From: JACKCR01 sp041390305
GTDB lineage: Bacteria; Eisenbacteria; RBG-16-71-46; CAIMUX01
NCBI GenBank assembly: GCA_041390305.1
Contig: JAWKQE010000015.1
Coordinates: forward strand, 1 to 64,000
Direction: 5' to 3'
DNA: 64,000 nucleotides
Numbering within the stretch: position 1 is the stretch's first letter; each line of letters starts with the position of its first letter. A model generated the notes under the pieces. That model did not search any database, had not been told where the DNA came from, and saw only the letters and a program-made list of their open reading frames with translations. The position numbers and the translations under genes were made by a program. Shown here in pieces: positions 9,093 to 18,400 of the stretch.

Positions 9093-10094
9093 TCAAGGCC
9101 CGGTGAAGCCCAACGCCTCGAACGCCGCGGGCTCGACCCACCCCCGCGTGCCGGCCAGGACGAGTTCGATCGCCAGCACCTCGATCCTCGTCCAACCGTC
9201 CTCGCCGGTGTGCCAACGGACGGCAACCGAATCGGCATCGATCTGCTCGGGAGTGACGGACACCGTCTCGGGGTTGGCCGCATCGCGGGTCGGCAGGTAT
9301 GAAATCGGGATCGGTTTCGACCGATCGTCCCCATAGAACTGACCGCGGTAGTACGCGGGAACGACGAAACTGCTGTCGGGGCCCGCATCCTCGGGAACGA
9401 CGTGCACGAAGCGGAGGGTGGAGCCATCCCGCACCGCACGTAACGGTGCGCTGAAGGAGACGCAACCTTGGAGCCCCCACGCCTCGGCTGCGTCACCGTC
9501 TTCTCCGGGACGCCATCCCACGTCCGTCCAGTCGCTCAGCGCGAGCACGGAGTCCACAATGCCGTCCCGGTCGTTCCCACGAAGCAGCACGTACCGCGTC
9601 TGCTCGTCGGCATCCGGGTAACTCGGCGAGCAGTAGGCCGACACCTGTGCGACCCAGTTCTCCCGCCAGGGTTGCACGAAGGCGTAGACGTCATCACTCC
9701 AGTATCCGCCTCGGCCGTCACACGGGATCGGCTCTCGGATCAGTTCGCCGTGGCGGGCGGAAACGATCCGGTACTCACGAAACGTCGAGTCACTCCAATC
9801 GACCTGCGGCGGCCCCCAGAGCCCGTCGATCGTGATCTCGTCTGTGTCCGTGACCTCCTTCCGGCCGGGCGGAATGCTGTGGGGACGGTCGAGGAGGGGT
9901 TTCCAGAAGCCGGGAGCGCTCCTGGCATCGACGTTGGATGTGCGTGCCGCTTCTTCACTCGACGCCCCGCTCGCGCTGGCGACCTCGTCCTGCGAGGCCG
10001 CGAGGAGAATCGACTGGGCAGTGTTCCAGAAGCCCGGAGCGGAAAGCAGCAGCGTGACGAGTGCCGACAGGCAGGAGATCCCGAGACCCGTCAT
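9093..10094 (-). CDS. secreted protein of unknown function
   Basis: The product has 333 residues. The start at 10094 is preceded by AGGGGGGAGAAGG and begins a signal-peptide-like stretch (MTGLGISCLSALVTLLLSAP). No known fold was recognised. The body contains Trp/Tyr-rich segments and two paired-looking Cys (IPCDGRGGYW and SAYCSPSYP). The phrase 'SAPGFW' occurs twice, within the signal region and about 40 residues later, suggesting a short internal duplication. The C-terminal end lacks the FlgD-like tail seen in other secreted proteins of this window. The gene stands alone, upstream of the yhbY-ferritin pair. Confidence 0.65.
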   Translation of the reverse strand: MTGLGISCLSALVTLLLSAPGFWNTAQSILLAASQDEVASASGASSEEAARTSNVDARSAPGFWKPLLDRPHSIPPGRKEVTDTDEITIDGLWGPPQVDWSDSTFREYRIVSARHGELIREPIPCDGRGGYWSDDVYAFVQPWRENWVAQVSAYCSPSYPDADEQTRYVLLRGNDRDGIVDSVLALSDWTDVGWRPGEDGDAAEAWGLQGCVSFSAPLRAVRDGSTLRFVHVVPEDAGPDSSFVVPAYYRGQFYGDDRSKPIPISYLPTRDAANPETVSVTPEQIDADSVAVRWHTGEDGWTRIEVLAIELVLAGTRGWVEPAAFEALGFTGP

Positions 10095-10207
10095 CCTTCT
10101 CCCCCCTGGTGACGCGTGTCGCGGAGCGGATCCCGCTCTCGATGCCGACTCCGCCCTCGCCGACACCGCCCGCGCCGCGCGGCGCACCCCGGCGAATCGG
10201 AGCGTCG

Positions 10208-10552
10208 CTAGTCCTGCTCGCCATCCTTCGAGGGAAGGAGGATCTTCGGCTGCTTCTTCCGACGGTAGAGGAGCATCGTGCCGCCCACCAGTCCGACGAC
10301 CTGCGAGTCCGAGCGTTCGTCGATCTCGCGCGCGATCGCCTTCCGGTCGACTTCACCCGGTTCGAGAATCTTGAGCTTGATGAGCTCGTTCCCACGCTGG
10401 GCCTGGTCGATGGCGCGGAAGACGGCGTCCGTCAGACCTTCCTGGCCGATCATGACGGACGGGCGCATCTGATTGCCGAGCGACCGGAGGTGTCGCTTGT
10501 CCTTCCCCGTGAGGCCGAATCGATTCGGCGCCGTGTTCGCGCTCTCGCTCAT
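10208..10552 (-). CDS. yhbY: YhbY-family RNA-binding protein (CRM domain)
   Basis: The product has 114 residues. It shows the CRM/YhbY core: LTGKDKRHLRSLGNQM, PSVMIGQEGLTDAV, ELIKLKIL, and the closing VVGLVGGTMLLYRRK. YhbY binds pre-50S ribosomal particles and helps ribosome assembly. Its ATG overlaps the TGA of the upstream ferritin gene by four bases (ATGA), so translation is probably coupled. The charged C-terminal tail after RRKKQPKI is short. Length and motifs fit the family well. Confidence 0.9.
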   Translation of the reverse strand: MSESANTAPNRFGLTGKDKRHLRSLGNQMRPSVMIGQEGLTDAVFRAIDQAQRGNELIKLKILEPGEVDRKAIAREIDERSDSQVVGLVGGTMLLYRRKKQPKILLPSKDGEQD

Positions 10553-11055
10553 TGGCCTGGCGTCCTGGGGCGCATGTTCTGGATCTCCTGGTCGATGAAG
10601 AAGAGACCGCGGTCATCGGATCCGATCAGCGCCATCCGGTCGAGGATGGCCTGGAAGAGCGCTTCCTCTTCCACCTGTTCGCCGACGAACCACTGGAGGA
10701 AGTTGAACGTCGCGAAGTCCTTCTCGGAGAGTGCGTGCTCGGCCATCGCGTGGATGGACGCAGTCACCTTCTTCTCGTGGTCGAGACCGGACCGGAACAC
10801 CTGGACGAGGTCGTCGAACTTGTGGCGCGGCGCGTCGAGTGCACCCATCACGACCATCTCCCCGCGTTCGTGCACGAAGTCGATCATCTTCCGCATGTGG
10901 TCGAGTTCCTCCTCCGCCTGCTGCTTGAGGAAGAGCGCGCACCCGAGGAGCCCCTTCGACTCACACCATGCGCTCATCTGCCGATACTGATTCGACGAGA
11001 ACAGCTCCATGTCGATCTGCGAGTTGAACATGTCGAGCATCGCCTGGCTGGGCAT
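10549..11055 (-). CDS. ftnA: ferritin (non-haem, FtnA type)
   Basis: The product has 168 residues with a strong AAGGAGG ribosome site. The four-helix ferritin bundle is readable: N-terminal E17, then EEELDHMRKM supplying the di-iron ligands, a second half with ASIHAMAEHALSEKD and WFVGEQVEEEALF. Ferroxidase residues appear intact. The protein stores iron in the cytoplasm as a 24-mer. There is no haem-binding Met typical of bacterioferritin, so FtnA fits better. It is the first gene of a two-gene unit with yhbY. No Fur box was recognised upstream. Confidence 0.92.
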   Translation of the reverse strand: MPSQAMLDMFNSQIDMELFSSNQYRQMSAWCESKGLLGCALFLKQQAEEELDHMRKMIDFVHERGEMVVMGALDAPRHKFDDLVQVFRSGLDHEKKVTASIHAMAEHALSEKDFATFNFLQWFVGEQVEEEALFQAILDRMALIGSDDRGLFFIDQEIQNMRPRTPGQ

Positions 11056-11236
11056 GGGAGACCTCCTTGCGCGGGTTGCGGCAACCGGACCGGGTGCCGG
11101 GACCCGTGATTATGGCGATTCGGGGACGGCGTTCCAGTGAAACCGGATCCCGTAGGCAGATTCCTCTACCGCCGCTCCACCTGCAACTCTCCCCGCCGCC
11201 CTACCTGAGGCCCTGCCTGCGGCTTCACACGCCGCC

Positions 11237-12031
11237 CTACTCGCAACCGTACTTGAGCCGGAGGACGGACGCCGCGGGCCGACCGCCACTCCGTTCCACT
11301 CCCACGGCGATCGCGACGACGAAGAAGTCGTCGTACTCGATCGGGTAGAGGTTCTGGAGGTCGAGCTGGGTCAGCCCTTCCAGGATCGGCACGATGGTGT
11401 CGCTGTGTGCGGAAACGACCGAGACCGGTCGCTCCATCTCGAGGACCTGCGCGGCCATGCCGTAGGGATCGTCGGAGTCGTGGACGTCGACGAGCAACCC
11501 CAGCTCCTCGGCCAACGGCTCGAGCGTCCGCTGGGTCCGGATGAGTTCGGTACCGATGAGCAGCGTCGGATCGGCGGCCAGGAGCATCCGCTTGAGGTCT
11601 TGGGCCCGCTTCTGCCCTTCCTCGGTGAGCGGAGGATCCTTCTCCGGTTGCGACGCCTTCTCCGCGTGACGGACGACGATCACCCACCGGATCGAGCCAT
11701 GGGGATCGATCGTCCAGGCCGGCTTCCCTGTCTTCGCGTGGGCGTCCGGACGGGGATCCAGTAGCAGCGGCGGAACGGCGTCGCGATCCGGGTCCTGGAT
11801 CTGCGCCCGATCGGCGTCAACGGCCTGCGAACCGGAGCCTATGGACTGCGACTCCGTCGGCTGGGAGCGCGCCGACTGCACGATCCCGACCCACACCGCA
11901 AGCACCACCACCGTGGCCACGGCCAGGGCCCGCCCGCGCGTCGAGGACCGCGCGGCGAGTCCGGACAACCCCGACACTCGCTGGCCTCCGAGCGTTCGCT
12001 GCCTGCCGGTTCCGTTCGTTTCCGCCCGCAT
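11237..12031 (-). CDS. membrane-anchored histidine phosphatase (SixA/phosphoglycerate-mutase fold)
   Basis: The product has 264 residues when started at the ATG after GAGAAGGGTGAGAG; an upstream in-frame GTG at 12322 would add 97 Pro/Arg-rich residues and is less likely. A transmembrane segment (ALAVATVVVLAVWVGIV, about residues 35-52) is followed by a linker and the phosphatase domain. The catalytic RHG-type motif is VIVVRHAEKA; later elements are LTEEGQKRA, a TELIRTQRT segment and SAHSDT carrying the second His. SixA-type enzymes remove phosphate from phosphohistidine, but the extracytoplasmic location implied by the anchor points to another phosphoester. A single gene. Confidence 0.8.
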   Translation of the reverse strand: MRAETNGTGRQRTLGGQRVSGLSGLAARSSTRGRALAVATVVVLAVWVGIVQSARSQPTESQSIGSGSQAVDADRAQIQDPDRDAVPPLLLDPRPDAHAKTGKPAWTIDPHGSIRWVIVVRHAEKASQPEKDPPLTEEGQKRAQDLKRMLLAADPTLLIGTELIRTQRTLEPLAEELGLLVDVHDSDDPYGMAAQVLEMERPVSVVSAHSDTIVPILEGLTQLDLQNLYPIEYDDFFVVAIAVGVERSGGRPAASVLRLKYGCE

Positions 12032-12416
12032 ATCTCTCACCCTTCTCTCCGGTGTACGTCGCGAAAGGCCCACACCGATACCCTTCCACTCCCTGGTCGT
12101 TCCACCATTCTCGTCGGGCACGATTCGGGGCCTCGGGACGCGCGGAGTCCGCTCCCTCACAGCGACAGGATCCCACGCCCGGGCGTCTCTCGCTACGTCC
12201 GGAGTGCAATGGGTTGCAACACGAACGGGCGACGACACTGACGGGCGTGCTTGCGACGACACCGGCGACCGATTCGGAGAGTCGCGGTCGGCTCCCTGAG
12301 ATTGGCCCTGAAGAAACCTCACTCCACCTGGCGGACCTGGACCCCGTTTCTCGGTGGTGAGAGGGAATGGGGCTGTCGGCCACCACTTCGAGGTCTGGGC
12401 CGATACTCCTGTGGAC
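12032..12416. other. intergenic region, nothing recognised
   Basis: This stretch of 385 bases lies between the start of the phosphatase gene and the stop of the sigma factor gene, both on the minus strand. Frames through it have low-complexity composition and no ribosome site. It should carry the phosphatase promoter; no confident element was found. Confidence 0.35.
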
Positions 12417-13103
12417 CTAGGAGTGGGTCAGCTCCGCAGCGAGCCAGGCACGAAGGAACGACCACTTTCTCTCGACGGTACGGGAGGAGACACCCAGGAC
12501 CTCGGCGATCTCCGGGTTGGCGAGACCGACGAAGAAGCGGAGCATGACGATCTGATGGCCGACGGAGTCTTCGGCTTCGAGCCGCTCGAGACATCGATCG
12601 AGAGCGAGGACTTCGTCGGGGTCCGCTTCGATCGCGACACCGACATCCTCGAGGTCGACGCGCCGGAGTCCGCCGCCGTGACGGACGGCAGCACGGCGCC
12701 GGGAGTCCTCGACGAGGATGTCGTGCATGGCCCGGGCCGCGGCGAAGAAGAAATGGGACCTCGCCTGCCAACCGTCGGGTTCCCGGTCGAACACGCGGAG
12801 ATAGGCCTCATGGACGAGCACACTCGAAGTGAGAGAGTCGCCCCGGGCCTTCTGCCGACGCTTGTGGGCCGCGATCCGGCGCAGCTCGCCATAGAGGAGC
12901 GGCACGATCTTCCGTGCCGCATCCTCGTCCCCCCCGGCCGTGAGGTTCAGGAGCTGGGTCAGCTCGGCCGGGTTCGGCTCGGCCGGGTTCGGCTCGGCCT
13001 GGTTCGCTTCCGTCGGGCGCGGTCCAGGCGGGCCCGGGTCCGGCGCGTCGGAGTCTGGCGGACTCGGCTCGGGCGAGTTCGGCTTTGGTGCCTCTCCGGT
13101 CAT
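12417..13103 (-). CDS. ECF sigma factor of the kinase-linked (TIGR02999/ECF43-like) type
   Basis: The product has 228 residues. The start is taken at the ATG preceded by GACGGGAGCGC. The first ~48 residues are a Pro/Glu-rich linker with EPNPA repeats. Sigma region 2 spans about 50-135 (LYGELRRIAAHKRR, LVHEAYLRV, FFFAAARAMHDILVEDSRRR) and region 4 with its helix-turn-helix about 165-222 (VMLRFFVGLANPEIAEVLGVSSRTVERKW). This subfamily lacks an anti-sigma factor and is typically encoded beside Ser/Thr kinases; in Vibrio the ECF43 member EcfP is switched on by the kinase PknT. Here a kinase gene starts divergently 117 bp away, so phosphorylation control is a fair inference. Confidence 0.88.
   Translation of the reverse strand: MTGEAPKPNSPEPSPPDSDAPDPGPPGPRPTEANQAEPNPAEPNPAELTQLLNLTAGGDEDAARKIVPLLYGELRRIAAHKRRQKARGDSLTSSVLVHEAYLRVFDREPDGWQARSHFFFAAARAMHDILVEDSRRRAAVRHGGGLRRVDLEDVGVAIEADPDEVLALDRCLERLEAEDSVGHQIVMLRFFVGLANPEIAEVLGVSSRTVERKWSFLRAWLAAELTHS
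12959..13003. repeat. 15-bp tandem repeat inside the sigma factor gene
   Basis: Three near-identical 15-bp units (core GGTTCGGCTCGGCC) encode the EPNPA repeats in the N-terminal linker of the sigma factor. Copy number may vary between strains, changing linker length without shifting the frame. Confidence 0.6.
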
Positions 13104-13219
13104 GCGCTCCCGTCTTCCAGCCGCTACTGTTCGGACATCGCACGTGTCGGTTACGGATACGAAGATCATACGACAAGCAAGGGACCCGGACGGGGCCCCA
13201 TTGAAGGGTCGGCGGGTCG
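13104..13219. promoter_or_regulatory. shared promoter region of sigma factor and kinase genes
   Basis: These 116 bases separate the divergent sigma and kinase starts. They are less GC-rich than the flanks (TTACGGATACGAAGATCATACG near 13150-13172), which fits promoter DNA, and contain a GGGACCCGG/GGGGCCCC block near 13180-13197. No ECF-type GGAAC/CGTC pair could be assigned with confidence. Confidence 0.35.
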
Positions 13220-15337
13220 ATGAATCTCTCTGAGCTGGAAACGCTGTTTCATCACGTCGCCGAGGTGGCCCCTGCGGAACGAGCACGTCTGCTCGCCGAA
13301 CTCTCGAGCCGGGACCCGAAGTCCGCAGCGCTGCTCCGCAGGATGCTGGAAGCGGAGGACGGGCCGGAAGGCTACGTGAAGTGGACGCTGCCCCCTGCCG
13401 GCGGACCGGCTGGAGTGGCGACGGCCCCGGACGACGTCGGAACCGGAGCCGATGGAGCGGCGACCCTGCCCCCCGGCGCCGCGGCGCAGCGAACGTTCCG
13501 TCCCGGGACGGTGATCGCGAAGCGGTACCGGACCGAAGCGTTCGTCGCCGCCGGCGGGATGGGCGAAGTCTATCGGGTCCACGACATGGAGCTCGATGCG
13601 ACCCTCGCCCTCAAGACGATCCGTCCGGACCTCGCAAGTGATCCGTCCTTCCTCACGCGGCTCAAGCAGGAAGTCCTTCTGGCCCGCGCGGTGAAAGCAC
13701 CCCACGTGTGCCGGGTCTTCGACTTCGGACGGGACGAGACCACGGGCGCGACGTTCCTCACGATGGAGTACTTGGAAGGCGAGTCGTTGGCGGAGCTGAT
13801 CCGGCGACGAGGGCGGCTTCACCCGGAGCTCACGCGAACGCTCGCCCGTCAGATGGCAGGTGCGCTTGACGCCGCGCACGCGGCCGGGATCGTTCACCGG
13901 GACTTCAAAGCGCAGAACGTGCTCCTCGTCCCCTCGAAAGGGTCGCTTCGCGCCGTCGTCACCGACTTCGGGCTCGCGGTGCCCGTTGCGCTCGACGCGC
14001 CCCGAACGGAGGACGAGGCGCCCCTGGGCGCTGCGGGCACGCCGGCCTACATGGCCCCCGAACACATACGCACCGGGGTCGCGGGGCCATCGAGCGATGT
14101 GTATGCACTCGGGGTCGTCCTCTATCAGATGTGCACGGGCTCCCTCCCCTTCCACTTCGACACGCCGACGGAGACGCTCCGCGCGCACCTCGAGCGTACC
14201 CCCGAGCCGCCGTCGTCTCTCGTCGCCCTCGATCCCGCATGGGACGCAGCGATCCTTCGCGCTCTGGCCAAGGATCCCGACGATCGATTCCACACGGCGG
14301 GAGAACTCGCCGATGCACTCCTGGAACCCGGAGCCGCGAACCGGACGGGGGCGTCTGCTGTCGACTCCGGCGCGCCCTCGTCGAGAGGCCGGGGTCCACT
14401 CACCCTGTCCGCGCCTACAGGGCGGTTCTTCGGCAGGGCTCGAGAACTCTTCGCCCTCCGTCGACTGGAGGAGCCCGTCGAGAGTCCCCGTTCGCTCGAG
14501 GAAGTCGCACCGGAAGGGGGGCAGGACACGCCGCCGCGATGCGTCACACTCGTCGGCATCGCGGGAATCGGGAAGAGTCGACTCGCGCGCCAATATGTCT
14601 GGGAACGCCGAAGCATCTGGGCGGGACGATCCGCCTACGTCGATTTCGAGGCTGGAGAGACGAGTGGCGGAGCCGAGGATCGTGTCGCCGTTCTTCAGGC
14701 TGCGCTGGAGGCCGCGTTGGACGCAGGTCTGGGCGCAGATGAGGGCACAGGTCGGGGCGCCGCTTTCGACGCAGCTCTCGGCAGCGACGCAGGGAACGAT
14801 GCGCATCCACTCCCGACCCTCGTCGTCCTCGACGGGATCGATCGTCTGGACGCGGACCAGCGCAACGCCGTTCTCGAGCGCACACGTCGGCTGGGACCAC
14901 TCGTTCTTCTCGCGACTTCCCGGGAGGCGCTCGGAGTTCCTCTCGAGGAGACGATCCTCGTCGGCTCCCTCGATCCGGACACGGACGCCGCGGACATGAT
15001 CGAGGACCGACTCACGTCCGCGGCGGACGCCTCCGGCGTGAGCCCAACCGGATCGGGGACCTCACACACATCCGGAACGGGGCGCAGAAAACGCGGGCAG
15101 ACGAACGAGATCGACCGGGGTCACCTCGTCGGAATCGCGGAGCGCGTCGCGGGGATCCCCCGCGCGCTCGAACTCGCGGCGGAACGGATGAGGCTCCTCA
15201 GTCCCGAGCAGCTCCACCGAAGGCTCGAAGGTGGCCTCTCCGTGCTTCGCGGACCCCGGCGGAGAGGTACGGCGCCGAGCGCGGACCCGACGAGTACCTG
15301 GGAGGAGTACGTCGCGGAGTGGCAGCGCAACCGGTGA
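13220..15337 (+). CDS. Ser/Thr protein kinase fused to a truncated STAND ATPase module
   Basis: The product has 705 residues. The kinase domain spans about 97-370, with the glycine loop AAGGMGEVY, VAIK-type Lys132 (LALKTI), HRDFKAQN (Asp228, Lys230, Asn233), DFG (249-251) and a GTPAYMAPE P+1 loop: all catalytic residues are present. A short N-terminal helical region with LLRRMLEAED precedes it, as in PknB-like kinases paired with ECF sigma factors. Residues 400-700 form an NB-ARC/STAND-like ATPase (Walker A GIAGIGKS 446-453; Walker-B-like LVVLDGID). The chain ends after the winged-helix-like part, with no TPR sensor, and has no transmembrane helix. It is divergent from the sigma factor gene, its probable partner. 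Confidence 0.88.
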   Translation: MNLSELETLFHHVAEVAPAERARLLAELSSRDPKSAALLRRMLEAEDGPEGYVKWTLPPAGGPAGVATAPDDVGTGADGAATLPPGAAAQRTFRPGTVIAKRYRTEAFVAAGGMGEVYRVHDMELDATLALKTIRPDLASDPSFLTRLKQEVLLARAVKAPHVCRVFDFGRDETTGATFLTMEYLEGESLAELIRRRGRLHPELTRTLARQMAGALDAAHAAGIVHRDFKAQNVLLVPSKGSLRAVVTDFGLAVPVALDAPRTEDEAPLGAAGTPAYMAPEHIRTGVAGPSSDVYALGVVLYQMCTGSLPFHFDTPTETLRAHLERTPEPPSSLVALDPAWDAAILRALAKDPDDRFHTAGELADALLEPGAANRTGASAVDSGAPSSRGRGPLTLSAPTGRFFGRARELFALRRLEEPVESPRSLEEVAPEGGQDTPPRCVTLVGIAGIGKSRLARQYVWERRSIWAGRSAYVDFEAGETSGGAEDRVAVLQAALEAALDAGLGADEGTGRGAAFDAALGSDAGNDAHPLPTLVVLDGIDRLDADQRNAVLERTRRLGPLVLLATSREALGVPLEETILVGSLDPDTDAADMIEDRLTSAADASGVSPTGSGTSHTSGTGRRKRGQTNEIDRGHLVGIAERVAGIPRALELAAERMRLLSPEQLHRRLEGGLSVLRGPRRRGTAPSADPTSTWEEYVAEWQRNR

Positions 15338-15456
15338 GCGATCTCCGGTCGTCGGACGGAGCGCCGCCAGCGGCGTGCGGAAGAGTCCCTGCGGGTCTCT
15401 TTCGACGATAGGTCGATCGAAGCCGGCTGAGCGTCGGCGTGCTAGGCGTCGGCGTA
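15338..15456. other. gap between convergent kinase-family genes
   Basis: These 119 bases hold two copies of GCGTCGGCGT(G/A)CTAG near 15430-15460 and a short CGCCG/CGGCG inverted repeat near 15361-15375. A terminator for either gene could lie here but none is convincing. Confidence 0.3.
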
Positions 15457-18400
15457 CTAGGCGTCACCCTCGAGCGCCGCGATCCGATCTCTGAGATCCG
15501 CCACCTGTAGGGTCAGCCCGGTCTCCGCATCGTGTGACTTCGCCAGCACGGACTCCGCTTCGGCGAGCGCACCACGCGCGGCACTCACGTTTCCGTTCTC
15601 GAGTTCGTAGCTCGCGCGCAGGCAGCAGACCTGACCGACTCCGCGGTAGCGTTCGAGTTCACGATGCACCCGCTCGCACTCCTCGAAGTAGCGGCGCGCC
15701 GCGGAGCGGTCTCCCGAGGCCGATGCGTTCGAGCCGAGGACGGCGAGAGTCGTACACTCCCCGGGACGGTCCTCGATCTCTCGTTGGATCTCGAGCGCCG
15801 ACTCGAGAAAGGCCCGGGCGTCCTCGAAGCGCCCGAGTCTTGCCGAAAGCGCTCCCAGTGATCCGAGCGTCGTCCCTTCCAGGTGTCGCTCCGAAACCTC
15901 ACGGGCGATCACGAGTGCGCCTTCGTAGGCCGCGCGCGCGGCGCCGAAGTCTCTCCGATCCTCGTGGAGCGCACCCAGCGAGCCCAGGGTGAGGCACTCG
16001 GTCCGCCGGTTGCCGAGTTCGCGGTGCCGCGCGAGGGCGGCCTCCGCGACCTGCTCCGCCTTGTCGAGGAGCCCCTTCTCCCGGTAGAGCGTGACGAGGT
16101 TCGTGAGTGCGTTTCCCTCGCCCGTCCTGTCGTCGAGTTCGCGCATGATGGCGAGGGCCTGTTCGTTGTAGGCGAGCGATTCTTCGGGACGGGAGAGGTC
16201 CCCCATCAGGTTGCCGAGGTTGCAGAGGATGAGCCCTTCGAGCCGCCGGTCCCGCAACTCCCGGACGATCTCGAGCCCGGCTTCGAACGACTGCGCGGCC
16301 TCTTCCAACCGTCCCTGGATCGCGAGGAGATTCGCGAGGTTCGTATGGATGATCGCCTCGCTCCGCCTCTCGCCGGCAGCCTGTTGGATCTCGAGTGCCC
16401 GCCGGAAGCAGTCGTGCGCCTCGGCGATCCTCCCGGAGTGTCGATAGACGACGGCGAGACTTCCGAGCTGTGTCCCCTCATAGAGCACGAGCCCCAGTTC
16501 ACGACTGAGCGCGATCGCGCCCTCGTAGTGCGCGGCTGCCTGGTCGAGGCGGCCCGAGACACGTTCGGAGTCCGCCAGCGCGTTGAGGCAGATCATCCGG
16601 TCTCTCGGAGCCGTGCAGGCATCCAGGACCTCCTCGCCGAGACGAACGGACGCGGAGTAGGGACCCAATTGGATGAAGACGACACTCGCGGCACGGAAGT
16701 TCGCCGCGGCGATCGCACCGTCCCCACGGGCGGCCGCGCGACGGGAGGCGGCGACGAGGTTGTCGATCTCGAGGTGGAGTTCGCCCATGGTCCGCACCAA
16801 TCGACCGGTGCCCCCCTTCACGAGTTCCTGGTCCTCGGACACACGCCGGAAGTAGTCGCCGTGTCGGGCCTCGGCCTCCCGCCGGCCCTCCAGCTTCTCC
16901 CCGGCGTACTCGTGCACCGTCATGAGCATCGAGAAGCGCGGCTGGCCGAAGCGGGCCTCCGTCAGGAGCCAGCTCTTGTCGACGAGGGACTCGATCGCGC
17001 CCAGGACGTCCACGTCCGGGGCGGCCGCGTCTTCCTCGCCGAGGGGACCGACGACCTCCTCGGCCGCCTCGAGCGTGAATCCGCCCTGGAAGACGGAGAG
17101 CTGCGCCAGTGCCGACCGCTCCCAAGGCTCGAGCAGGTCCCACGACCAATCGAGCGTCGACCGGAGCGTGGACTGGCGTTCCGTCGGGCCGCCGGACATG
17201 ATCGCGAACCGTTCGCCGAGACGCTCCCGGAGCTGTTCGAGGGTGAGGACGCGGAGGCGCGCGGCCGCCATCTCGATCGCGAGCGGAAGTCCGTCCAGCT
17301 GGCGCACGATCTCCTCGGCCAGCGCACGGTTCGAGTCGTCGATCCGGAAGGACGGCGCGGCCAGGCGCGCGCGGGTCTCGAGGAGTTCGATGCCTTGGTT
17401 CGCCGGATCTAGTGGCAGGACGGCGAGTACCCGTTCCTCCGGGAGCTGGAGTCGTTCGCGAGTCGTGACGAGAAAGGCCACGCTCTGCGTGCTGTCGAGC
17501 CAGGTTTGGAGAACGTGCGAAGCCTGGTCGACGACCTGCTCGAAGTTGTCGAGGATGACGAGGCGGCGGCCGGACTCGGACGCCAGGAGCCCTCCCAGCC
17601 GCCGCACAGGTTCGTCTCGACCGAGCGTCACCCCGAGCGAACGGGCCACGGCCCGGCACGCCGCGACTTCGTCACGCGCTTCCGACAGGTCACAGAAGAA
17701 CACGCCGCCCGGCCAATGGTGGAGACGGCTCCAGCCGTACTTCCGCGCGAGACGCGTCTTCCCCAGTCCTCCGGTCCCGAGAAGGGAGAGGAGGCGCGTC
17801 GGGTCCGCGTGCGGAGCACCTTCCAGGTGCGTCGCGACCTCGCGGAGCTCCGCCTCCCGCCCGACGAACGGGTCGCGCTCGGGCGGGATCGAATGCGCGA
17901 CATCTCCGAACTCCGCGAGCCTCCCCTCGAGAGAGAGCACGACTTCAGCCGACGTTCCGAACCGCCGCGTGGGATCGGTGGAGAGAAGCCGAAGGATCGT
18001 GGACTCCCAGTGATCGTCCACCTCGGCGATCTCTTTCGGTGACGGCGGCGGCGCCTCGAGTCGCGCGCGGGCGGTCTCGAGAGCAGAGGCGCGCCGGAAC
18101 GGAAGCACACCGGTGCACATCTCGAAGAGCACGACCCCGAGCGAGTAGCGGTCGCTCGCCGGCCCGAGAGCCGCGCGATTCTCCACCTGCTCGGGCGACA
18201 TGTAGGCGGGCGTCCCGACGACTCCGGTCCCCGCAACATCGGACTCCCCGCCGCCGGTCCCGGCGCGATCAGTCCCCGTGCCGTCCGCCGCCGTGGGCAG
18301 CTCGGCCAACGCAGTCGCGAGCCCGAAGTCGGTCACGACGACGCGATCGCCCCCGTCCCCGGATGCACGCGGGACGAGACGGACGCTCCTGCTCCCGAAA

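Noticed and set aside
12032..12322. N-terminal extension of the histidine phosphatase from the GTG at 12322
   Set aside because: The additional 97 residues are low-complexity and precede a good ribosome site and ATG directly before the membrane anchor.
13166..14806. A 546-codon minus-strand frame opposite the kinase gene
   Set aside because: It mirrors the kinase coding strand and has no family motif; a shadow of GC-rich codon bias. The same reasoning was applied to the long frames opposite 3659-5548 and 46289-48733.
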